A DNA stretch of 15,675 nt, taken from positions 1 to 15,675 of the forward strand of contig CAZAEP010000030.1 of the NCBI GenBank assembly GCA_964484045.1, given 5' to 3'. The notes under the pieces were generated by a model. That model saw only the letters and a list, made by a program, of their open reading frames with translations, was not told where the DNA came from and did no database searches. Below, piece after piece: positions 7,644 to 13,781 of the stretch. Origin of the DNA: J134 sp964484045 (lineage in GTDB: Bacteria > Pseudomonadota > Alphaproteobacteria > Sphingomonadales > Rhodothalassiaceae). The position numbers and the translations under genes are program-made. How positions within the stretch are numbered: position 1 is the stretch's first letter; the number at the start of each line of letters is the position of its first letter.

Positions 7644-7735
7644 GCCGAGGTCCTTGAACATGGCGCGCGGCTATTGCGCGGAACGGAAAAAATTTCTAAG
7701 GGTGCTTCGCACACCGAAACTGCCGCCACGGCGGC

Positions 7736-7741
7736 GATAAT
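7736..7741 (+). promoter_or_regulatory. Possible -10 element for the NYN-UDG pair
   Basis: GATAAT sits 26 nt before the NYN start codon in the 124-nt divergent gap shared with folK. I find no good -35 at the proper distance. An imperfect GCCGCC/GGCGGC repeat lies directly upstream (7722-7735). Confidence 0.2.
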
Positions 7742-7767
7742 TGCGCTTCAGAACGGGATTTTCAGCC

Positions 7768-8382
7768 ATGCATTTTTACCCCAACGAAAAGATCGCCGTC
7801 TTCATCGACGGCGCCAATCTTTACGCCACCGCCCGCGCCCTGGAAATCGATATCGATTACAAGCGCCTCAAGACCTATTTTTCCGAACACGCACGCCTCA
7901 TTCGCGTGCTCTACTACACCGCCATCGCCGATGATCAGGAATACTCCCCGCTGCGGCCGCTCGTGGACTGGCTCGACTACAACGGTTTCACGCTGGTCAC
8001 CAAGCCATTGAAGGAATTCACCGATGACGGCGGGCGGCGCAAGATCAAGGGCAATATGGATGTCGAGCTCGCCGTCGACATGCTGGCGCTCGCGCCGACG
8101 CTCGATCATGTCGTGCTGTTTTCCGGCGACGGCAGCTTCCGCCGCCTCATCGAAGCCGTGCAGCAAATGGGCGTACGGGTGACGGTCATTTCCTCGAACA
8201 GCACGCAGCCCTCGATGGTGGCGGACGAGCTGCGGCGACAGGCGGACCATTTCGTCGATCTCGACAGTCTGCGCGATGTCATCGCCCGTGCACGCCGGGC
8301 GCGGCCGGTGGACACGCAGGAGGAGGAAGAGGAGGAGGAATATTACGACGACGAGGACGATTATGAAGACGACCCGGCCTGA
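7768..8382 (+). CDS. NYN domain protein (LabA/DUF88-like, PIN-fold putative RNase)
   Basis: This 204-residue protein is an NYN domain of the PIN-like nuclease fold, predicted to be a metal-dependent ribonuclease. The conserved acidic residues are in place: Asp14 in VFIDGANLY, Asp98 and Asp104 in KGNMDVELAVDML, and Asp121 in LFSGDGSF. SMVADELRRQADHFVDL is also typical of LabA-like proteins. After the domain the C-terminus is a strongly acidic tail of Glu, Asp and Tyr (about 184-204). The ATG at 7768 begins the conserved domain cleanly; a TTG nine codons earlier is possible but unsupported. The Shine-Dalgarno is weak. A uracil-DNA glycosylase gene follows 24 nt downstream and is probably cotranscribed. 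RNA target unknown. Confidence 0.9.
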   Translation: MHFYPNEKIAVFIDGANLYATARALEIDIDYKRLKTYFSEHARLIRVLYYTAIADDQEYSPLRPLVDWLDYNGFTLVTKPLKEFTDDGGRRKIKGNMDVELAVDMLALAPTLDHVVLFSGDGSFRRLIEAVQQMGVRVTVISSNSTQPSMVADELRRQADHFVDLDSLRDVIARARRARPVDTQEEEEEEEYYDDEDDYEDDPA

Positions 8383-8406
8383 GCCCCGGCGTCGGATGAA
8401 ACGATC

Positions 8407-9045
8407 GTGAGCGCACCCGGAGCGGCGGAGCCGCCGCGTGACTGCGCCCGGTGCCCGCGTCTGCTTGCCTTTCGCGCCGAGAACCGGCGCAAATATCCCG
8501 ATTTCTACAATGGTGCGGTGACGAGCTTCGGGGACCCCGCGGCCGAGCTTCTCGTCGTCGGCCTCGCCCCGGGTCTCAAGGGCGCCAACCGTACCGGGCG
8601 ACCGTTCACCGGTGACTATGCCGGCGACCTCCTCTATCCGACTCTCATCCGCCACGGATTCGCGCATGGTGAATTCAGGGCCGACCCCGAGGACGGTCTC
8701 GAGCTCAGGCGCGCGATGGTAACCAATGCGGTGCGTTGCGTGCCGCCGCAGAACAAACCCACCGGCGCCGAGATCCGCACCTGCCGGCAGTATCTCATCC
8801 GCCGTATCGAGAGCCTCGCCCGGCTCAAGGTGATCTTCCTTCTCGGTCGTATCGCGCATACGAGCGTTCTCGCCGCGCTCGGCCTGCGGCAGAAGGACCA
8901 CCCTTTCGCACATGCGGCGGTGCATCGCGTCGACGGCCTCGTGCTCGTCGACAGCTACCACTGCTCGCGCTACAACGTGAATACGGGGCGGCTGACGCCC
9001 GAGATGTTCGACGGCGCCTTCCGGCGTGCCATCGCGGCGCTCTGA
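8407..9045 (+). CDS. Uracil-DNA glycosylase, family 5 (UdgB)-like, Fe-S type
   Basis: This 212-residue glycosylase is predicted to remove uracil or other deaminated bases from DNA. Four cysteines, C13 and C16 (CARC), C111 and C126, match the [4Fe-4S] pattern of family 4/5 enzymes. Motif A, GLAPGLKGANRTGRPFTGD (52-70), has the GxNRTGRxFTGD form of family 5, where a neutral residue replaces the acidic residue found in other families. The second motif is H185-C-S-R-Y-N-V-N-T-G-R-L-T, parallel to HPSxxNxxTGRLT of family 5 but with Cys for Pro after the His. The start is GTG at 8407 with a weak upstream GGATGA; no nearby ATG fits better. It follows the NYN gene by 24 nt and ends convergently with the M13 gene. 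Confidence 0.88.
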   Translation: MSAPGAAEPPRDCARCPRLLAFRAENRRKYPDFYNGAVTSFGDPAAELLVVGLAPGLKGANRTGRPFTGDYAGDLLYPTLIRHGFAHGEFRADPEDGLELRRAMVTNAVRCVPPQNKPTGAEIRTCRQYLIRRIESLARLKVIFLLGRIAHTSVLAALGLRQKDHPFAHAAVHRVDGLVLVDSYHCSRYNVNTGRLTPEMFDGAFRRAIAAL

Positions 9046-9050
9046 GAGGC

Positions 9051-9084
9051 GAAAAAGGCGGGCACGACCCGTGTCGCGCCCGCC
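9051..9084 (-). terminator. Intrinsic terminator of the M13 peptidase gene
   Basis: On the minus strand a hairpin GGCGGGC/GCCCGCC is extended by CGAC/GTCG across one A-C mismatch, with a CCGT-type loop, and is followed directly by CCTTTTTC. It lies 22 nt after the M13 stop and inside the gap to the convergent glycosylase gene. No T-run follows it on the plus strand. Confidence 0.85.
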
Positions 9085-9106
9085 CCGATGGTGTCAAAGC
9101 GCGCGA

Positions 9107-11200
9107 CTACCAGATGTGCACGCGCTCTTCCGGCGCCAGATAGAGCGCATTGCCGGGCTGGATGCCGAAGGCGTCATACCAGGGATCGACATTTCGCACG
9201 ACGCCGTTGACGCGGAACTCCGCCGGCGAGTGCGGGTCCGACTTGAGACGCCGCAGCAGCAGATTCTCGCGCTGTTTCGACTTCCACACCTGTGCCCAGC
9301 CGAGGAAGAAGCGCTGATCGCCGGTATAGCCGTCGAGCACCGGCGGTTCCTGGCCGCCGAGCGCGATCTTGTAGGCATGATAGGCGATCGAGAGCCCGCC
9401 GAGATCGCCGATATTCTCGCCCAGCGTCAACTGTCCGTTCACATGCTGGCCGGGCAGCGGCTCGTACTGATTGTACTGTTCGACGAGCGCTTTCGTGCGC
9501 TCCTCGAAACGGGCGCGATCCTCGGGCGTCCACCAGTTGCGCTGGATGCCGTGGGCATCGGACTTCGAGCCCTGATCGTCGAAGCCGTGACCCATCTCAT
9601 GGCCGATGACGCCGCCGATGCCGCCATAGTTCACCGCCATGTCGGCGTTCGGGTCGAAGAAGGGCGGCTGCAGGATCGCGGCCGGGAAGACGATCTCGTT
9701 GAACTGCGGATTGTAATAGGCGTTGACCGTCTGCGGCGTCATGAACCATTCGTCGCGGTCGGTCGGCTTGCCGAGCCGGGAGACCTCGTCGGCGTGGAAG
9801 AAGGCGCGCACGCGATGCGCATTGCCGAAGAGATCGTCGCGGCGGATGACGAGTCCTTCATAGGAGCGCCACTTGTCGGGATAGCCGATCTTGGGACGGA
9901 AGGCGGCAAGCTTGGCCAGCGCCTCCTTCTTTGTCGCCTCGCTCATCCAGTCGAGCCCCTTGATGCGTTCGGCATAGGCGGCCCGCAGATTCTCCACGAG
10001 CCGGACCATCTTGGCCTTCGACTCGGGCGGGAAATAGCGCGCCACATAGACCTGCCCGATGGCCTCGCCGAGACCGTTGCGGCTGCCCACGAGCTGCACG
10101 GCGCGCTTCCAGCGGTCGCGCTGCTCGGGCTGACCATTGAGCGTGCGCCCGAAGAAATCGAAATTGGCCTCGTCGATCTCCTCGCTGAGAAGCGGGGCAT
10201 TGCCGCTGATCAGATGGAAGCGGAGATAGTCCTTCCACGCATCGAGCGGCGTGTCGTTGATGATCTTGATGAGCCCCTCGATCGCGCTCGGCGTCGCGAC
10301 ATTCACCTTGTCGAGCTTGGTGAGATCGAGATCACCGGCGGCGAACAGCTCGCGCCAGTCGAGACCGGGGAAATTCTCCTCGAGCTCGTCGAGCGTAAAG
10401 ACATTGTAGGTCTTGTCGCGATTGCGCAGCTCCGTGCGCGGCCAGTGGACCTTCGCGATCTCGGTCTCGAGCGCCAGGATGCGTTCCGCCGCCGCCTGCG
10501 CCGCCGCCGCGTCCATGCCGGTGAAGCCGAGCATGCGCGCGATATGCGCCCTGTAGGCGTCACGGATCTTCCGGAAGCGCTCATTGTCCTCGAGATAGTA
10601 GTCGCGATCCGGGAGCCCGAGGCCCGATTGGCTGATCGAGAAGAGATAGTGATCGGGGTCCTTGCGGTCGATCGACATGCCGCCGCCGATCGGTGCCCGC
10701 GTGCCGTCGATATCGGTGCGCGCAAAGGCCTTGACCAGATCGTCCTTGCCGGCAATCGCCGCAATGCGCGCGAGATCGGGCTCCAGAGGCGCGATGCCCA
10801 GCGCGTTCAGGCGCTCGGTGTCCATGTAGCTCGCGAAATAGTCTCCGATCATCTGCTCGATCGAACCCGGCGCCGCCTCCTTTTTCGCCAGATCCTCGAT
10901 GATCTTTCGCACCCGCTCTTCGGAACGGTCGCGCAGGACCAGGAACGAGCCGTAGCGCGCCTGATCGGGCTTGAGCTTGTAGGTCTTGAGCCAGGTACCG
11001 TTGGCATAGCGGAAGAAATCGTCGCCGGGCTTGACGCTTTCGTCACGCGCCGAAAGGTCGACGCCCCAGTCGCCGAGTTCCGCCTTGGCCGTCGCGGCTG
11101 TTTCCCTCGCGCGGGTTTCGCTCTGCCCGTTCTGTCCGTTGTCCCCGCATGCGGTGAGCATCCCCAACGCACCGGCGAGGAGAAGAAGCTTGATCTTCAT
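9107..11200 (-). CDS. M13-family (neprilysin/PepO-like) metallopeptidase lipoprotein
   Basis: This 697-residue zinc endopeptidase probably cleaves short peptides on the periplasmic side of the outer membrane. It has a lipoprotein signal, MKIKLLLLAGALGMLTAC, with the acylated Cys at 18 and Gly at +2. A Gly/Asn/Gln-rich linker follows. The large N-terminal Peptidase_M13_N region runs to about 470. The catalytic part has NAYYNP, the zinc motif HEMGH at 534-538 within VIGHEMGHGFDDQG, and the third ligand Glu595 in ENIGDLGG with Asp599. It ends with the usual C-terminal region (DPWYDAFGIQPGNALYLAPEERVHIW in shortened form), so it looks complete. The ATG at 11200 is chosen because the signal peptide begins there; an earlier in-frame start adds 19 polar residues. 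It is transcribed alone, divergently from apbE. Confidence 0.95.
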   Translation of the reverse strand: MKIKLLLLAGALGMLTACGDNGQNGQSETRARETAATAKAELGDWGVDLSARDESVKPGDDFFRYANGTWLKTYKLKPDQARYGSFLVLRDRSEERVRKIIEDLAKKEAAPGSIEQMIGDYFASYMDTERLNALGIAPLEPDLARIAAIAGKDDLVKAFARTDIDGTRAPIGGGMSIDRKDPDHYLFSISQSGLGLPDRDYYLEDNERFRKIRDAYRAHIARMLGFTGMDAAAAQAAAERILALETEIAKVHWPRTELRNRDKTYNVFTLDELEENFPGLDWRELFAAGDLDLTKLDKVNVATPSAIEGLIKIINDTPLDAWKDYLRFHLISGNAPLLSEEIDEANFDFFGRTLNGQPEQRDRWKRAVQLVGSRNGLGEAIGQVYVARYFPPESKAKMVRLVENLRAAYAERIKGLDWMSEATKKEALAKLAAFRPKIGYPDKWRSYEGLVIRRDDLFGNAHRVRAFFHADEVSRLGKPTDRDEWFMTPQTVNAYYNPQFNEIVFPAAILQPPFFDPNADMAVNYGGIGGVIGHEMGHGFDDQGSKSDAHGIQRNWWTPEDRARFEERTKALVEQYNQYEPLPGQHVNGQLTLGENIGDLGGLSIAYHAYKIALGGQEPPVLDGYTGDQRFFLGWAQVWKSKQRENLLLRRLKSDPHSPAEFRVNGVVRNVDPWYDAFGIQPGNALYLAPEERVHIW

Positions 11201-11273
11201 CGCCTGAGTTTCCCTTGTTGCGATTTCCCAATGTGACGCTCGCGGCCACCGTCCCAATTCCTACGTGGAACCA

Positions 11274-11292
11274 CATGCTAAGCCTTCGCAAT
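11274..11292. promoter_or_regulatory. Degenerate 19-bp operator-like site at the M13 promoter
   Basis: CATGCTA-AGCCT-TCGCAAT has one perfect half site (TCGCAAT) and one half matching four of seven to ATTGCGA. It uses the same N5 spacing as the two clearer operators at 11366-11384 and 15547-15565. It covers the proposed -10 of the M13 gene. It could be a weak site of the same regulator or chance. Confidence 0.3.
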
Positions 11293-11302
11293 AGGATTGC
11301 AA
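11275..11302 (-). promoter_or_regulatory. Possible promoter of the M13 peptidase gene
   Basis: On the minus strand TTGCAA (11302-11297) and TAGCAT (11280-11275) are separated by 16 nt. They are partial sigma70 matches in the 210-nt divergent gap with apbE. The -35 lies inside the 12-bp palindrome GGATTGCAATCC (11294-11305). The -10 lies inside the degenerate operator-like site 11274-11292. Confidence 0.35.
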
Positions 11303-11332
11303 TCCTTCCATGGTTTGGCGACCGCGAACCGC

Positions 11333-11361
11333 TTGCATCTCCCTGCGTCCCGCCCTAGAGA
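11333..11361 (+). promoter_or_regulatory. Possible promoter of apbE
   Basis: TTGCAT and TAGAGA are separated by 17 nt and end 4 nt before the palindrome at 11366. The layout, promoter followed at once by the palindrome, matches that of the porin operon. The -10 match is poor. Confidence 0.35.
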
Positions 11362-11365
11362 CAGG

Positions 11366-11384
11366 ATTGCGACGCATTCGCAAT
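11366..11384. promoter_or_regulatory. Fur-like 19-bp operator upstream of apbE
   Basis: ATTGCGACGCATTCGCAAT consists of perfect 7-nt inverted half sites ATTGCGA/TCGCAAT around 5 nt. It lies 26 nt before the apbE start. The length and half sites resemble Fur boxes of Caulobacter-like alphaproteobacteria, but the identity of the regulator is inferred. The same pattern recurs upstream of the porin gene. Confidence 0.65.
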
Positions 11385-11410
11385 ACTGGTGCGCATGACG
11401 AGGTGGCGAG

Positions 11411-12466
11411 GTGACGGAGGATCGACGGGAGACGGGAGACCGTGCGCGGCCCTCGCGCCGGCGCGTATTGCGGCTGCTCGCCGGCGGAGGCGCGGCCACG
11501 CTTGCCGGACTGTTGCACCGCCCGAAGGCCGCATTTGCGAGCGATCGCGCAATCGTCCGCTGGCAGGGCCGCGCGCTCGGGGCCGACGCTGAAATCGTGC
11601 TTCATCATGGCGAGCGCACGCGTGCCGAGGCCGCGCTTGCGGCGGTGATCGCGGAGGTACGACGGCTCGAAGCGGTCTTCAGCCTGTTCCGGCCGGATTC
11701 GGCCCTGAGCCGGCTCAATCGCGAGGGCCGCCTCGACCCGGCGCCGACGGATCTGGCCGATCTCCTTGCGCTCTGCCGCAAGGTTCATGCCGCCAGCGAC
11801 GGGGCCTTCGATCCCACGGTCCAGCCGCTGTGGGAGCTTTATGCAGCGCATTTCGCGGCGGCCGACGCCGATCCGGCGGGGCCGTCCGAGGCCGCGCTTT
11901 CAGACGTGCGCGCGCGGGTCGGGCTGGAGAAGCTGCGGACCGGCGGTGGCCGCATCGCCTTTGCGGTGCCCGGCATGGCGGTGACCTTCAACGGGGCGGC
12001 GCAAGGCTATATCACCGATCGCGCCTGCGGGATACTGGCGCGCGCAGGGCTCGCCCATGCGCTCGTCGACCTCGGCGAGTATCGTGCGCTCGGAAGCCGC
12101 CCCACGGGATCGCCGTGGCGCATCGGCATCGCCGACCCCGTGGCTCCGTGGCGACTGATCGAGCGCATCACGCTCGAGGCGGGCACCGCGGTGGCGACCT
12201 CGGCGGGCGCCGGCGCCCCCTTCGACGCGGCGATGCGCCACCATCATATCTTCGATCCCCATAGCGGGCGCAGCGCGCAGGCATGGCGCAGCGTCAGTGT
12301 TCTGGCGCCCACCGCCGCCCTTGCCGACGCGCTCTCGACCGCCATTGCCGCGGCCCCTGCCGACCGGGCGCGGCGCATTCTCGCGGCCTTCCCCGGCACG
12401 CGCGCGATTCTTTATGACCGAAGGGAACGCCTGACACGTGTCAGCGCCGCCGCCGCCGGAGGATGA
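11411..12466 (+). CDS. apbE: FAD:protein FMN transferase, Tat-exported (ApbE family)
   Basis: ApbE uses FAD to attach FMN covalently to a Thr in target proteins outside the cytoplasm. This 351-residue protein begins with a twin-arginine signal: SRRRVLRLL at 15-23, then a hydrophobic AGGGAATLAGLL and probable cleavage near AAFA-S (about 43). ApbE signatures follow: LFRPDSALSRLNREG, DGAFDPTVQPLWELY, VTFNGAAQGYITDRA, VDLGEYRALGSRPTG, and HHHIFDPHSGRSA before the C-terminal catalytic region. VDLGEYRALG resembles the NosX-like branch rather than the classical VSIGG form. The GTG at 11411 has AGGTGG 5 nt upstream. Its natural client is the FMN-binding protein encoded 0.7 kb downstream on the other strand. 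The last 26 nt overlap the 3' end of the PepSY gene. A 19-bp operator lies just upstream. Confidence 0.93.
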   Translation: MTEDRRETGDRARPSRRRVLRLLAGGGAATLAGLLHRPKAAFASDRAIVRWQGRALGADAEIVLHHGERTRAEAALAAVIAEVRRLEAVFSLFRPDSALSRLNREGRLDPAPTDLADLLALCRKVHAASDGAFDPTVQPLWELYAAHFAAADADPAGPSEAALSDVRARVGLEKLRTGGGRIAFAVPGMAVTFNGAAQGYITDRACGILARAGLAHALVDLGEYRALGSRPTGSPWRIGIADPVAPWRLIERITLEAGTAVATSAGAGAPFDAAMRHHHIFDPHSGRSAQAWRSVSVLAPTAALADALSTAIAAAPADRARRILAAFPGTRAILYDRRERLTRVSAAAAGG

Positions 12467-13202
12467 CCCCCGAGCCGGCGAGCAGAATGAGCGCGAGCGC
12501 CGCCGCATCCATGAGATACGGCCCGACGGGCCCGAGGAATCGCCCGCTGTGAAGATCGGCGACGATGCGATGAAGCGGCACCCCTGAACCGCGCCAGGCG
12601 GCGAGGGCCGGTGCGAGAACGGCGGGCGGGACGGCGGCAACGGGCTCGCTCCAGCGGATGTCGCCGCGTTCGGCCAGCGGGGCGAAATCGAGCCCGTCGC
12701 GGGTGGCGAACGGGCCGCGCGGCGTGGCCAGCACGATCGCGCCGCCGCCGCTGCGCCCGATGCGCCGGATCGCTGCCGGCAGGCTCTCCGCTCCGACCCG
12801 ATCGACGAGCGTGCCGTCCGGCATCAGAAGAAGAAGAGCGCCCGGCCCGGCGACGGCGATGACGCCGTCCGCTTCCGCGGCGCCGACGAGACTGTCGAGG
12901 CGACCCTCGACCGGCGCCCCGTCGAGGAAGAGCCGGCCGTCGATCCACACCACCCAATGCGCCCCCGCCCGGCTCGCGCGCGGCGGCATGCGCGGTCGCG
13001 CATCGTAAAGCTGCACGATCGCGGGCGTCGTCACATGAACCCGATACAGTCCGAAGGTCTCGGCGTGAGAGAGCAGGATGCCGGTGACCGCGAGGAGCAG
13101 CACGAATGCCGCCGCAGTCAGGCCGACGCGGCGGTGCCAGCGCGCAAAGATGCGCGTCCGACCATTGCGGCCGTTTCCGCCATTGCTCGGCGGCCTGCTC
13201 AT
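12441..13202 (-). CDS. PepSY-associated transmembrane protein, two-helix
   Basis: This 253-residue inner-membrane protein has a cytoplasmic Gly/Asn/Arg-rich start. TM helix 1 runs about 27-45 (GLTAAAFVLLLAVTGILLS). A periplasmic domain of about 180 residues follows, then TM helix 2 at about 229-248 and five terminal arginines. The helix-flanking motifs WHRRVGL and LHSGRFLGPVG are typical of PepSY-associated TM proteins. His23, His46, His211 and His218 flank the helices and could be haem ligands, as proposed for related redox proteins; this is inference. Its ATG overlaps the stop of the FMN-binding gene (ATGA), so translation is coupled. Its last 26 nt overlap apbE. Likely role: membrane anchor or electron donor for the flavoprotein. 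Confidence 0.82.
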   Translation of the reverse strand: MSRPPSNGGNGRNGRTRIFARWHRRVGLTAAAFVLLLAVTGILLSHAETFGLYRVHVTTPAIVQLYDARPRMPPRASRAGAHWVVWIDGRLFLDGAPVEGRLDSLVGAAEADGVIAVAGPGALLLLMPDGTLVDRVGAESLPAAIRRIGRSGGGAIVLATPRGPFATRDGLDFAPLAERGDIRWSEPVAAVPPAVLAPALAAWRGSGVPLHRIVADLHSGRFLGPVGPYLMDAAALALILLAGSGVILRRRRR

Positions 13203-13771
13203 GGCGCCCTCGTCCCGGCCACGATGCCGTGCAGATAGAGCGCGAGCCGGGCCATGCGCTGCATGGCGTGCACCGAGAGCGTGGCCCCGGAGATGCCGTC
13301 GATGTCGGCATCGAGCGCGAGGTCGGGACCGAGCCGCGCACCGACGAACTGATCGCGGAAATAGGGGTAGCGGATTTCGCCGCCGCGGCTTTCGCGATAG
13401 ATGAGCAGCGCAACCTCCTTGAGTTCGCCCTTCTCGACGACGAAGCCGGCGGTGATCGGCTGCTCCTTGCCGATTTCCTCCAGAACCCAGGCGGTGCGCG
13501 CGCCCTTCCGCCAGTAGCGCAGCCGCAGCACGGGCAGGCGGTGCCCCATGATCCGTTCGACGCTCTTCCGCACGTCCGGCGTCAGCCACAGGGCCTTCGG
13601 CTTCGGCGGAGCGCCGTCGAAAGCGCCGGCGAGAAAGCTCTCGGGCGGCGTGACGGTCTCGGCCGCCGCCGGCTGCGGCATGGCGAGCGCCGCCAGGAGA
13701 CAGAGAAGGACGGCGCGCGCAGCGGCGTGCACGTGCCGTCCCCCGGTCAATCTCTCGCCGATTGCGGCCAT
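13199..13771 (-). CDS. Periplasmic FMN-binding (flavinylated) domain protein
   Basis: This 190-residue exported protein carries one FMN-binding domain of the RnfG/NqrC type. The flavinylation motif is DGISGATLS, with the acceptor Thr at 164 (ATG numbering), the site ApbE would modify. A signal peptide is clear (AVLLCLLAALAMPQPAAA). Two starts are plausible. The ATG at 13771, 10 nt after the porin stop, has a weak GAAAG. The GTG at 13732 has GGGGGA 7 nt upstream and gives a shorter, more typical signal peptide of 177 residues total. The domain also has FVVEKGELKEVALL and YPYFRDQFVG, usual for the family. It lies between the porin and PepSY genes and overlaps the latter by 4 nt. Predicted role: one-electron carrier in the periplasm. 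Confidence 0.88.
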   Translation of the reverse strand: MAAIGERLTGGRHVHAAARAVLLCLLAALAMPQPAAAETVTPPESFLAGAFDGAPPKPKALWLTPDVRKSVERIMGHRLPVLRLRYWRKGARTAWVLEEIGKEQPITAGFVVEKGELKEVALLIYRESRGGEIRYPYFRDQFVGARLGPDLALDADIDGISGATLSVHAMQRMARLALYLHGIVAGTRAP

Positions 13772-13781
13772 CGCCCGCTTT

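Noticed and set aside
5652..7934. A 760-codon plus-strand open frame opposite pdhA, pdhB and folK
   Set aside because: It is antisense to three genes with clear catalytic motifs, is rich in Arg, Gly and Asp without recognisable domains, and has no ribosome site. Long antisense frames are expected at this GC content.
7762..8961. A 399-codon minus-strand open frame opposite the NYN and glycosylase genes
   Set aside because: It is antisense to two genes with conserved catalytic residues and has no own motif or start signal.
9026..11236. A 736-codon plus-strand open frame opposite the M13 gene
   Set aside because: It mirrors the M13 coding frame, has no recognisable motif and begins inside the glycosylase gene. 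It is a codon-bias shadow.
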